Shown: in pieces, positions 1 through 6,826 of the stretch
Position numbering within the stretch: position 1 is the first letter of the stretch
How the letters are laid out: the number at the start of each line of letters is the position of its first letter
DNA from: UBA5399 sp964592125
GTDB taxonomy: Bacteria > Bacillota > Clostridia > Christensenellales > Christensenellaceae
Reading direction: 5' to 3'
Length of the DNA: 14,606 nucleotides
NCBI GenBank assembly: GCA_964592125.1
Contig: CAZQBV010000073.1
Span: forward strand, 1 to 14,606
Notes under the pieces: generated by a model
The model's database searches: none
Told to the model about the DNA's origin: nothing
Seen by the model: the letters and a program-made list of their open reading frames with translations, nothing else
Made by a program: the position numbers and the translations under genes

Positions 1-130
1 TGCTGCGGCTATAGAAATCATTGCTTTTGCAACGATTTCTATTAGAGATTAGTATAATATGGCATTCGCCATTCAACGCAAAATAAAATCATTGCCGTTT
101 CACATCTTGTCTGCATCCCTATTAATCACT
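1..130. other. left-edge non-coding stretch with inverted repeats
   Basis: No gene is supported here. Two small inverted repeats are visible. One is a 13-bp arm pair at 12-24 and 29-41 with a TTTT loop and one mismatch on the plus strand, which becomes a G-U wobble on the minus strand. The other is ATGGC-attc-GCCAT at 59-72. Neither is followed by a T run, so they are not clear terminators. A TATAAT at 53-58 has no good -35 partner. Together with 131-242 the stretch is the downstream flank of the minus-strand transporter operon. Confidence 0.5.
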
Positions 131-170
131 AAAAAATGCCCCACTGCACAATTTTCATGCAGTGGGGCAT
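131..170 (-). terminator. Rho-independent terminator of the transporter operon
   Basis: A perfect 13-bp stem (136-148 with 158-170, ATGCCCCACTGCA arms) encloses a 9-nt loop. Read on the minus strand it is followed by a run of T (136-131). It lies about 70 bp after the stop codon of the binding-protein gene and is the only strong terminator between that gene and the window edge, so it should end the minus-strand operon. Confidence 0.92.
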
Positions 171-242
171 TGTAGTCTGTACATAAATTCTATCGCCGCC
201 AGTTTAACTGTGTATTCAAAACCAGCAACAAGCGCAAATCAT

Positions 243-1325
243 TTAGCTCATGAATTCATCTACATTATCTTTAGTAACCAATACAAACGGAATCATAATG
301 TCATCCATTTTCATCAGCTTTTCTTTTGCTGCTTCTAGTGCTGCATCCAACGAACCAGCGCCCTGGCCCGCAGCATCTTGGAACACTGTACTTGCCAGCC
401 TGCCATCTTTTACAGCTACCAAAGCATCTGCAATCGCATCAATACCAACTACAATCACCTGGTCACTTCTGCCTGCAGCTTCCACCGCTTCTAAGGCACC
501 CAGTGCCATATCATCATTTTGACATACAATTGCGTCCAGATCCTGATAAGAGGTCAACCAATTTTCTGCCAGAGCCAATGCTTCTTCGCGTTTCCAGTTG
601 GCTGTTTGTTCTGCCACCACTTCAATTTCGCTACCTTCCAGCAAGTATTTTTCAATACCTTCTTTGCGATAAATCTGCGGGGAAACGCCAATCGGCCCCA
701 TCATATAAGCAATTTTCGCATCTGGTTTCAACACAGTTTTCAAAAATTCCGCTTGAATTCTCCCTGCGTCCACATCATCAGAACCAACATAGCATGTTGC
801 TTCGTCTGCATTGTCTGTCAATGTGTTACATTCTACCACAGGAATGCCTGCATCCATTGCCATGTTTACAATAGGAGCACTGCCTTCTACATCAACTGCA
901 TTCAAAATGATGGCATCTACTTTTTGTGTAATCATCGCTTCTGCCTGTGCCAGTTGTTTGCTGATATCACCTTCAGCATCTTGCATCACTAGCGATACTT
1001 CTGAACCAATTTCTTCAGCACGCTGCGTAATTGCATTAGAGATGTTTTGTACAAATGTATCTGCATTCTGTTTCATAAGAGCACCAACCACATAAGTGTC
1101 TTTGGCCGCAGCCGCTTCCTCTGCGGGAGCTGCTTCTGCAGGCGCTTCTGCGGGCGCCGCTTCCTCTGTAGCTACTTCTTCTGCTGCTACTTCTGCTGTT
1201 GCAGCTTCTTGTGCCGGCGTCGTTTCTTTCGCCGGAGCGTTTGTTTGTGCCGGTGCGCAAGCTGTCATCAGCATCAACGCTACCAACACCATTACCAAAG
1301 CGAACATCAATTTCTTTTTCATCAT
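243..1325 (-). CDS. sugar ABC transporter substrate-binding lipoprotein (RbsB type)
   Basis: Extracellular sugar-binding subunit of the ABC importer encoded just upstream. Residues 1-22 are a lipoprotein signal peptide (Lys-rich start, hydrophobic core) ending in a lipobox with Cys23 as the lipidation site. Residues 24-75 are a low-complexity Ala/Glu/Pro/Thr spacer. The rest (about 76-360) is a type 1 periplasmic-binding-protein fold of the RbsB family (Peripla_BP_4), with typical stretches such as GIPVVECNT, YVGSDDVDAG and CQNDDMALGALEA. Length fits the family plus the spacer. Two adjacent ATG codons are possible: AAGGAGG at 1336-1330 is 4 nt from the first (1325) and 7 nt from the second (1322), so 1322 may be the true start. 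It is the last gene of the operon, 32 bp after the permease. The ligand is not readable from sequence; the locus points to an L-pentose. Confidence 0.93.
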   Translation of the reverse strand: MMKKKLMFALVMVLVALMLMTACAPAQTNAPAKETTPAQEAATAEVAAEEVATEEAAPAEAPAEAAPAEEAAAAKDTYVVGALMKQNADTFVQNISNAITQRAEEIGSEVSLVMQDAEGDISKQLAQAEAMITQKVDAIILNAVDVEGSAPIVNMAMDAGIPVVECNTLTDNADEATCYVGSDDVDAGRIQAEFLKTVLKPDAKIAYMMGPIGVSPQIYRKEGIEKYLLEGSEIEVVAEQTANWKREEALALAENWLTSYQDLDAIVCQNDDMALGALEAVEAAGRSDQVIVVGIDAIADALVAVKDGRLASTVFQDAAGQGAGSLDAALEAAKEKLMKMDDIMIPFVLVTKDNVDEFMS

Positions 1326-1357
1326 TTTTCCTCCTTAAAATATGTTGCTATATAGCA

Positions 1358-2317
1358 TTAATTGGATTTTCTCTTTGTACGCATATCAAACAAAACTGCA
1401 ATCAGGATAATCGCACCTTTTACAATTTGTTGATAGAATGATGACACATTAAGCAATGTAAGAGCGTTTCCAACAATACCTATAATAATGAAACCCATTA
1501 TAGTTCCCAATAACGAACCAACACCACCAGTCATACTTGTCCCGCCAATGGCAACAGCCGCAATGGCATCCAGTTCGTACCCTTGTCCTGCTGTCGGTTG
1601 ACCAGAGCTAATTCTTGCGGCCAATATTACCGCCGCTACACCGGCCAACGCTGCCGCAATCACATATGTGGATGCTTCCACCAATCGCGTACGTACCCCT
1701 GCCAGCTTCGTTGCATTTCGATTCCCACCAAAAGCATATACGTGTCTTCCATAGGTCGTAAAATTCAACACCACATAAGCAATTAGGCAGACAAACAACA
1801 GTATCCAAATTGGAACCGGTATTCCCAAAAAGTCACCTTTTCCAATAAACAAAAAGTTGGGTTCGCTAATCGCAAATGGTTTGCCATCTGAATATACCAA
1901 AGCAAAACCACGCCCAATGGTTTGTGTTGCCAATGTAGCAATAAAGGGCGGCAACCCACAAAATGAAATCATCACACCATTGAACACGCCAAACGCCGTT
2001 GCAGCTAAAATACTAATCAGCACCGCAACAAAAGCGTTTTGGCCACTCAATAGTAAATTGCCCGCTACTACGCCCGTTACTGCAACAAGCGAGCCTACCG
2101 AAAGGTCAATTCCCCCTGTTAAAATTACAAAAGTTAGGCCAACTGCCAAAATACCGTTTATTGATACCTGTCTTAAAATATTAACTATATTGGTCGATGT
2201 CAAAAATACATCTGAAACAATAGACATCACTACAATCATCAAAATAATCACAAACAGCAACCCAAATTTGCGTAACATACCGCCTACACGATTTGTATTT
2301 AGTGTTTTTGTAGTCAT
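1358..2317 (-). CDS. sugar ABC transporter permease (RbsC type)
   Basis: Membrane subunit of the importer, 319 aa, which matches the usual 310-330 aa of RbsC/MglC/XylH-family permeases (BPD_transp_2). Many hydrophobic segments are visible, roughly 18-38, 52-90, 95-118, 168-187, 215-235, 250-290 and 298-310. Family hallmarks are GGIDLSVGS (68-76), the GGNRNATKLAGVRT loop (197-210) that contacts the ATPase, and AIGGTSMTGGVGSLLGT (256-272). The ATG at 2317 is 1 bp beyond the ATPase stop codon. Its ribosome site GGAGG (2330-2326) lies inside the last codons of the ATPase gene, so the two are tightly coupled in translation. It probably works as a homodimer with the neighbouring ATPase and lipoprotein. 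Confidence 0.94.
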   Translation of the reverse strand: MTTKTLNTNRVGGMLRKFGLLFVIILMIVVMSIVSDVFLTSTNIVNILRQVSINGILAVGLTFVILTGGIDLSVGSLVAVTGVVAGNLLLSGQNAFVAVLISILAATAFGVFNGVMISFCGLPPFIATLATQTIGRGFALVYSDGKPFAISEPNFLFIGKGDFLGIPVPIWILLFVCLIAYVVLNFTTYGRHVYAFGGNRNATKLAGVRTRLVEASTYVIAAALAGVAAVILAARISSGQPTAGQGYELDAIAAVAIGGTSMTGGVGSLLGTIMGFIIIGIVGNALTLLNVSSFYQQIVKGAIILIAVLFDMRTKRKSN

Positions 2318-2318
2318 T

Positions 2319-3818
2319 TTACATACCTCCTAATGCAAGCTTAATGATATCCTCTTGCGTACTACTCGTTTTTTCTGTTACTTCACCACGCATCTTCCCG
2401 GCAGCCATTATCATAATCCTGTCGCTCATCCCTATCAGCTCCGGCATTTCGGAAGATATCATAATGATTGCGATTCCTTTTCGTGCAAGCTCAATCATCA
2501 TATTGTAAATACTCGCCTTCGCCCCTACATCAATGCCCCGTGTTGGCTCATCCAAAATTAAAACTTTGGGTTTGGATAACAAACACTTTGCCAATACCAC
2601 CTTTTGCTGATTGCCACCAGATAAATTTTCAATCGTATCCTCAATGCTGTTCATTTTTACAGCCACTTCTTTGGATATGTTTTCACACTGCTGCTTTTCT
2701 TTTTGCTTGTTTATAAATCCCGCTTTAGAAAACAAATTTGAATTGAGCAATGAAATATTTTCTCGAATATTTCTGCACAACACCAATCCCAACGCTTTTC
2801 TATCTTCCGATGCAAACGCAATATGGCAAGCCTTGGCATCTTTGGGATGTTTAATCACTACTTTTTCGTTACTTAAAAACACTTCGCCGGAGTCCAGTCT
2901 GTCATAGCCGACAAGCGCACGCATCACTTCACTTCTGCCTGCACCAACCAAGCCCGCTATGCCCAATATTTCCCCTGCATGCACTTTCAAGTTCACATGT
3001 TCAAAAGCACCTTTCTGGGTAAAATCCTTCAGCTCCAGCACCACTTCACCCTTTACAGCATCATTCGTTGGGTACCCGCTGCTCAACTCACGCCCCACCA
3101 TCATGCTGATGATTTGATCGCGATTCATCTCGTTACGTTCCATGCAGCCAATCAATCGCCCATCGCGAAGCACCGACACGCGGTCTGCCAGCGTCATCAC
3201 TTCTTCCATTCTGTGAGAGATGTAGATAATTCCCACACCACGCTGTTTTAGCCATTCTATGGTTCTGAATAGTTCCACTGCCTCTTTCGACGATAACGAG
3301 GAAGTTGGCTCATCCATAATAATTACTTTTGCGTTGTACGAAACAGCCTTGATGATTTCGATCATCTGTATTTGAGCAATATTCAGTTCACGCATTTTCA
3401 TGGTTGGTTTTATTACATCCGCCATATTGAACTCTACCAACAACTTTTTGGTATCATCATTCAACTGTTTTCGGTTTAATATCCCCATTTTCTTGGGTTC
3501 TCTGCCCACAAATATGTTTTCAGCAACTGTCATATCCAAAATTGGGTTTAGCTCCTGATGAATCATAGAGATTCCCATATGCAATGCGTCGCGCGCTTCC
3601 TTTATCTCTACTACTTTTCCTTCAAACAAAAGCTCTCCCGCATCACTTTTGTAAATACCCATTATAATTTTCATAAGGGTAGACTTTCCAGCGCCATTTT
3701 CGCCCATCAGTGCGTGAAGCTCGCCCTTTTTTATTGTCAAGTCGATACCCGACAATACAGTCACACCAAAGAATGCTTTGGTGATATTCCGTGTTTCCAA
3801 TATAGTAGTATCAGACAT
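2319..3818 (-). CDS. sugar ABC transporter ATP-binding protein, tandem domains (RbsA/MglA type)
   Basis: Cytoplasmic ATPase of the importer, 499 aa, the normal size for the fused two-domain RbsA/MglA/XylG family. Domain 1 has Walker A GENGAGKST (39-47), Walker B VIIMDEP with D169/E170 and the switch His202; its signature region is the degenerate ELNIAQIQ (144-151). Domain 2 has an atypical P-loop GLVGAGRSE (289-297) with Arg295 where Lys is expected, the signature LSGGNQQ (399-405) and Walker B D423/E424. One degenerate signature plus one P-loop without Lys is normal for the family and suggests asymmetric ATP hydrolysis. The start at 3818 is preceded by an AGGGGG ribosome site (3830-3825) overlapping the end of the upstream cupin gene, 11 bp away. 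Confidence 0.95.
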   Translation of the reverse strand: MSDTTILETRNITKAFFGVTVLSGIDLTIKKGELHALMGENGAGKSTLMKIIMGIYKSDAGELLFEGKVVEIKEARDALHMGISMIHQELNPILDMTVAENIFVGREPKKMGILNRKQLNDDTKKLLVEFNMADVIKPTMKMRELNIAQIQMIEIIKAVSYNAKVIIMDEPTSSLSSKEAVELFRTIEWLKQRGVGIIYISHRMEEVMTLADRVSVLRDGRLIGCMERNEMNRDQIISMMVGRELSSGYPTNDAVKGEVVLELKDFTQKGAFEHVNLKVHAGEILGIAGLVGAGRSEVMRALVGYDRLDSGEVFLSNEKVVIKHPKDAKACHIAFASEDRKALGLVLCRNIRENISLLNSNLFSKAGFINKQKEKQQCENISKEVAVKMNSIEDTIENLSGGNQQKVVLAKCLLSKPKVLILDEPTRGIDVGAKASIYNMMIELARKGIAIIMISSEMPELIGMSDRIMIMAAGKMRGEVTEKTSSTQEDIIKLALGGM

Positions 3819-3829
3819 CTTTTTACCCC

Positions 3830-5053
3830 CTACTTGATTTTCGGCAAATCTGGATTATCTGAAAAATGTTTCAATATCACAAGCGGATCTGTATCACTTT
3901 CGTTGGTAATTGTTACGCCATCTACAGCAGCATTGTGAGTTACAAAATGCTCATCATTGGTCAATTGCCCATACCGTATCAATGCGGGAGATTCCACCTC
4001 GTGCACGCCAAACTTACCTCTGCCCTGCAAGCATATGGTTCCATACGCAGCGCCATCCTTTATTGTGACACTTCTGCCTGGCAACACAGTCAATCTTTTG
4101 GCACTAACGGAGTCACACAGATAGCAAATCCATTCTTCTACATAGCCTTCGCTACGCATTTGTTCTTCCTCTTTCACTGGAATGGGTTTCATAAATCTAT
4201 TCTTGTGGAACTCTGGATCAATATTAAGTTCCCAATCTATTACATCCAACAAATACTCGAAATCCCCATATTCTTCCTTCGGCGAATTTTTCCACAACAG
4301 TTCTTCATCCAGCACTTGTCCATTCATCAGCACCGACTGATACATGGCATATACATCCGATGCAAATTGCGGTTCATAAGTACACAAGCTGCCCGGCGCA
4401 TGCATAACTCCCGGAGGCACATCCCAACCTGTATCCAGCTCCAGCTTGTGCGCACGCGCCAGCCCCAAAATATTGTTATCGCCCTTTGTAAATTCTTTCA
4501 GCACTTTCAATACTTGTTCTTTTGTTGTTTCGGGATTGAATCCAAAAAACGTAAAGGGAAACTCTCCACCATGATTGTTCAATTGAGACGGAAAGAAGTA
4601 CATTTCAGGCTTTCCCGCCGCCCCTACACGTTTGGCATGTTGGTCTCTGTGATGTATATGGTGCGGCAAAGGTCCTGCGTTGTCGAAAAATTTAGAAAAC
4701 ATTGCCCATTTTCCATATTTTTTCCAAAGCGCCTCTCCCAGTATTTCCACGCCCAATAGATCCACCGCATCGCGCAGCAACACTTTCTCCTGCCCTTCCC
4801 TATCCACTACAATATAGCTGAGACCCTCGTCCGGTGCCGTAAGAGGTCCATTTTCCGCCCATGTAGTTGACGACAACCAGCGTTCATCTATGCCACCTCT
4901 ATTGGCACCTAAAACATAGTAGTCGTCCGGATGAAGTTTAATGCGTTTTCCCGGTCTACAAAACGAACGCGGTACCCATGTAGGAGCCAGGCGCAGTACG
5001 CCTTTCCCCTTTTCTATTGCTGACCGAGCCAAAGATTTTGCTTGCATAATCAT
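3830..5053 (-). CDS. class I phosphomannose-isomerase-like bicupin protein, copy 1 (candidate sugar isomerase)
   Basis: A 407-aa protein whose motif order follows class I mannose-6-phosphate isomerases: ERW (57-59), a Leu-rich LRDAVDLLG (93-101), a metal motif HHIHH (131-135), GKPE (147-150), TFFGFNPETTKE, PPGVMHAPG (213-221) and YEPQFASDVY (226-235). Likely metal ligands are His132, His134, Glu150 and His218. In classical PMI the first ligand is a Gln, so the Gln-to-His change is notable. A second cupin fold occupies about 305-400. The reading frame is open up to an ATG at 5095, but ATG 5053 is chosen: it follows GGAAAGG (5065-5059) by 5 nt, aligns with the start of the paralogue at 6827, and the longer form would begin next to operator A. 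First gene of the transporter operon. Probably an aldose-ketose isomerase for the imported L-pentose; the substrate is inferred. Confidence 0.8.
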   Translation of the reverse strand: MIMQAKSLARSAIEKGKGVLRLAPTWVPRSFCRPGKRIKLHPDDYYVLGANRGGIDERWLSSTTWAENGPLTAPDEGLSYIVVDREGQEKVLLRDAVDLLGVEILGEALWKKYGKWAMFSKFFDNAGPLPHHIHHRDQHAKRVGAAGKPEMYFFPSQLNNHGGEFPFTFFGFNPETTKEQVLKVLKEFTKGDNNILGLARAHKLELDTGWDVPPGVMHAPGSLCTYEPQFASDVYAMYQSVLMNGQVLDEELLWKNSPKEEYGDFEYLLDVIDWELNIDPEFHKNRFMKPIPVKEEEQMRSEGYVEEWICYLCDSVSAKRLTVLPGRSVTIKDGAAYGTICLQGRGKFGVHEVESPALIRYGQLTNDEHFVTHNAAVDGVTITNESDTDPLVILKHFSDNPDLPKIK

Positions 5054-5097
5054 TTTTCCCTTTCCAAATATTTCTTGTTTTCTATACATCCCCATCT

Positions 5098-5115
5098 CGG
5101 AATAACGTTTTTCTG
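5098..5115. promoter_or_regulatory. operator A (LacI-family site in the leader of the transporter operon)
   Basis: CGGAATAACGTTTTTCTG is an imperfect palindrome around a central CG and differs from operator B in one base of 18. It lies in the 5' untranslated leader, 45 bp upstream of the chosen start of the copy 1 cupin gene and 153 bp centre to centre from operator B. That geometry is typical of an auxiliary operator used for DNA looping. Binding by the neighbouring LacI-type protein is inferred. Confidence 0.82.
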
Positions 5116-5243
5116 CATGAGGGTTTATCTATTTGATTTACTACAACATTCAGAAAACAAAATTGGCGAAATTGCCATAAATTTCTTGTATTTCTTATTT
5201 TTTTTATTATTTTTGGGAATTAGTATTTTGCCTTGTTAAATCG

Positions 5244-5272
5244 AATATATCAGAATAACGTTTTTCTGTCAA
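5244..5272 (-). promoter_or_regulatory. sigma-70-type promoter of the transporter operon
   Basis: On the minus strand a perfect TTGACA (5272-5267) is separated by exactly 17 bp from TATATT (5249-5244). Transcription would start near 5237, giving a leader of about 185 nt before the cupin start at 5053. The promoter begins only 14 bp after the stop codon of the regulator gene, and the spacer is filled by operator B. Confidence 0.88.
5251..5268. promoter_or_regulatory. operator B (LacI-family site inside the promoter spacer)
   Basis: CAGAATAACGTTTTTCTG is an 18-bp palindrome with a single mismatched pair and the AACGTT core typical of LacI/GalR-family operators. It covers almost exactly the spacer between the -35 and -10 boxes of the transporter promoter, so a bound repressor would block RNA polymerase directly. 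This makes it the likely primary operator. Confidence 0.9.
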
Positions 5273-5285
5273 GCAAAAAAATGAA

Positions 5286-6362
5286 TTACCAGTCTAGTAA
5301 TATCCAGTCCTCTGCAGCATCTTCTACAGTAGAGCGCCTCACAACCAGCTTAGACTCCAGCTCAATCGCATAAGCTTTGCTGTGTTTTTTTTCGGTATTC
5401 ATCTGTTTGATTAGCAAATCTGAAGCTGCAATGCCCATGCTGCGTTTTTTAATGTTGATTGTTGTCAACGAAGGTTCCAGCACACTCGCCACAAACACAT
5501 CATCGTAGCCAACTATTTTTACATCACGAGGTATTTTTTTTCCATTTTCCTTCAGTGCCTTCATTGCACCAATCGCCATTTGATCGTTGGCCACAAACAC
5601 ACCGTTGATACCAGGCATTTTTTCCAGCAATTCTTTCATCGCCAAATAACCACGTTTGTGGGTATAATCACCATGCGCAACCATAGTAGATTCTTCTACT
5701 TCCAACCCGTTCGCTTCCATTGCTTTTTTAAAACCCAACAATCTATCCCGCGATACCGCAGCATACTCCGGACCAGTTATATGCCCTATTTCGTCACAGC
5801 CAACCTCTATCAAATGCTTGGTAGCCAGTTCTGCACCATTTACCGAATCCGTAAAGACCGAATCTATACCATATATACTTAAATTGCTTTCAATACATAC
5901 CAGCGGTATTTTCTTTTTTCCATTCGCCAACTTTATAATTTCGTGCACAATGCTTTTTTCCACACTCTCGGGAACGGTACACGCAAACACAATGCCATCC
6001 ACCTGATTAAAGATCAAATTCTCTATACCATCTACCAGCTTCTCTATACTGCCAAACTGATTGTAAGAACCATCCGAATCCATTATCAACACTTTGTAAC
6101 CCTGCGCGCTAAATTGTTCATACATCCCTTTTAATACATATGGGTAAAACAAGCCACACAAATCCGCAGTGATAATCCCCACAGTATTGGTATGTTTCAG
6201 CTTCATATTTTGCGCAATCGGATTTGCGCGATAACCTAGTTCCTGCACTGCAACATGCACTCGCCTAGACAATTCATCACTGACAAATTTCTTTTTGTTC
6301 AACACATTTGAAACCGTAGATATAGAAACACCCGCGCGCTTAGCTACCTCATTTATTGTCAT
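5286..6362 (-). CDS. LacI/GalR-family transcriptional repressor of the sugar locus
   Basis: A 358-aa regulator with an N-terminal LacI helix-turn-helix: INEVAKRAGVSISTVSNVLN (about 3-22), followed by the second helix region and the hinge (about 40-57). Residues from about 60 onward form a type 1 periplasmic-binding-like effector domain with family stretches such as TVGIITADL, VDGIVFACTV, VFVANDQMAIGAM and VGYDDVFVASVLEPSLTTI. The start at 6362 has an AGGGAG-like site about 11 nt upstream. It lies between the two catabolic operons and shares the strand of the transporter operon, with no room for a terminator before that operon's promoter, so read-through is likely. Four matching palindromes sit at the promoters on either side; it most likely represses both operons and itself and is released by the sugar or a derivative. 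Confidence 0.95.
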   Translation of the reverse strand: MTINEVAKRAGVSISTVSNVLNKKKFVSDELSRRVHVAVQELGYRANPIAQNMKLKHTNTVGIITADLCGLFYPYVLKGMYEQFSAQGYKVLIMDSDGSYNQFGSIEKLVDGIENLIFNQVDGIVFACTVPESVEKSIVHEIIKLANGKKKIPLVCIESNLSIYGIDSVFTDSVNGAELATKHLIEVGCDEIGHITGPEYAAVSRDRLLGFKKAMEANGLEVEESTMVAHGDYTHKRGYLAMKELLEKMPGINGVFVANDQMAIGAMKALKENGKKIPRDVKIVGYDDVFVASVLEPSLTTINIKKRSMGIAASDLLIKQMNTEKKHSKAYAIELESKLVVRRSTVEDAAEDWILLDW

Positions 6363-6561
6363 ATCATCCGATTCTCCCTATCCTCTATACACTTATGCAA
6401 TCATAATATTTCATGCTGATTTTATTGGAAAATAACTGTATTTTTGTCAGATACAGTGCTTTGAAAACTGCATGAGATGCGCTGCGTTGCTACTTTACAC
6501 GCAATTTCCATTTTTGATTTTATTTAAAATTCGTATCACTTATGTATCGCAAACTATAAAC

Positions 6562-6589
6562 ATTATACATCATTTGCTATAATTTTCAA
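6562..6589 (-). promoter_or_regulatory. probable promoter of the regulator gene
   Basis: On the minus strand TTGAAA (6589-6584) and TATAAT (6567-6562) are 16 bp apart. Transcription would begin about 190 nt upstream of the regulator start. Operator C begins 5 bp upstream of the -35 box, so the regulator is probably subject to its own control. Confidence 0.6.
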
Positions 6590-6594
6590 GGGCG

Positions 6595-6612
6595 CATAAA
6601 AACGTTTTTTTG
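6595..6612. promoter_or_regulatory. operator C between the divergent promoters
   Basis: CATAAAAACGTTTTTTTG matches the consensus of the other sites around the central AAACGTTT and has one mismatched pair across the dyad. It lies between the -35 box of the regulator promoter (6589) and that of the catabolic operon (6638), where one bound dimer could influence both. Confidence 0.75.
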
Positions 6613-6637
6613 TGTTATTCCTTCTTGAAATTTGATA

Positions 6638-6666
6638 TTGAAATAACTAAAACGGTATAGTATAAT
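6638..6666 (+). promoter_or_regulatory. sigma-70-type promoter of the catabolic operon
   Basis: TTGAAA (6638-6643) and a perfect TATAAT (6661-6666) are separated by 17 bp, giving a start near 6673 and a leader of about 150 nt. An overlapping alternative (TTGATA 6632-6637, TATAGT 6656-6661, 18-bp spacer) and an extended -10 TGCTATAAT at 6575-6583 also exist. The promoter is bracketed by operators C and D. Confidence 0.78.
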
Positions 6667-6781
6667 ACAGCTATTATCGCCATAAAAAGTGCTAATTTAG
6701 GTAGAATTGCTATCATTTCCCCCTTATTAATGCAGTACTATAAGCAAAATTTTAGATACAGAGCAGTTTTATAATTTAGCG

Positions 6782-6799
6782 CAGAAAAACGTTTTACTA
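6782..6799. promoter_or_regulatory. operator D in the leader of the catabolic operon
   Basis: CAGAAAAACGTTTTACTA matches the first half of the operator consensus perfectly and the second half in 7 of 9 bases. It is 27 bp upstream of the ATG of the copy 2 cupin gene, downstream of the promoter, and 187 bp centre to centre from operator C. This mirrors the two-site arrangement at the transporter operon. Confidence 0.78.
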
Positions 6800-6826
6800 T
6801 TATCTATATGTGAGGAGAACATACTT

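Noticed and set aside
59..172. Small plus-strand frame starting at the ATG after TATAAT
   Set aside because: It runs through the terminator stem, has no ribosome site and encodes nothing recognisable.
1047..1355. Long plus-strand frames opposite the start of the binding-protein gene
   Set aside because: They are Ala/Ser- or Cys-rich shadows created by the low-complexity Ala/Glu spacer on the other strand.
3866..4759. Plus-strand frame of 297 codons opposite the copy 1 cupin gene
   Set aside because: The minus strand encodes a conserved enzyme matching its paralogue; this frame has no ribosome site and no family resemblance.
6667..6826. Riboswitch in the leader of the catabolic operon
   Set aside because: The leader contains operator D and a plain ribosome site but no recognisable conserved fold or anti-terminator hairpin.
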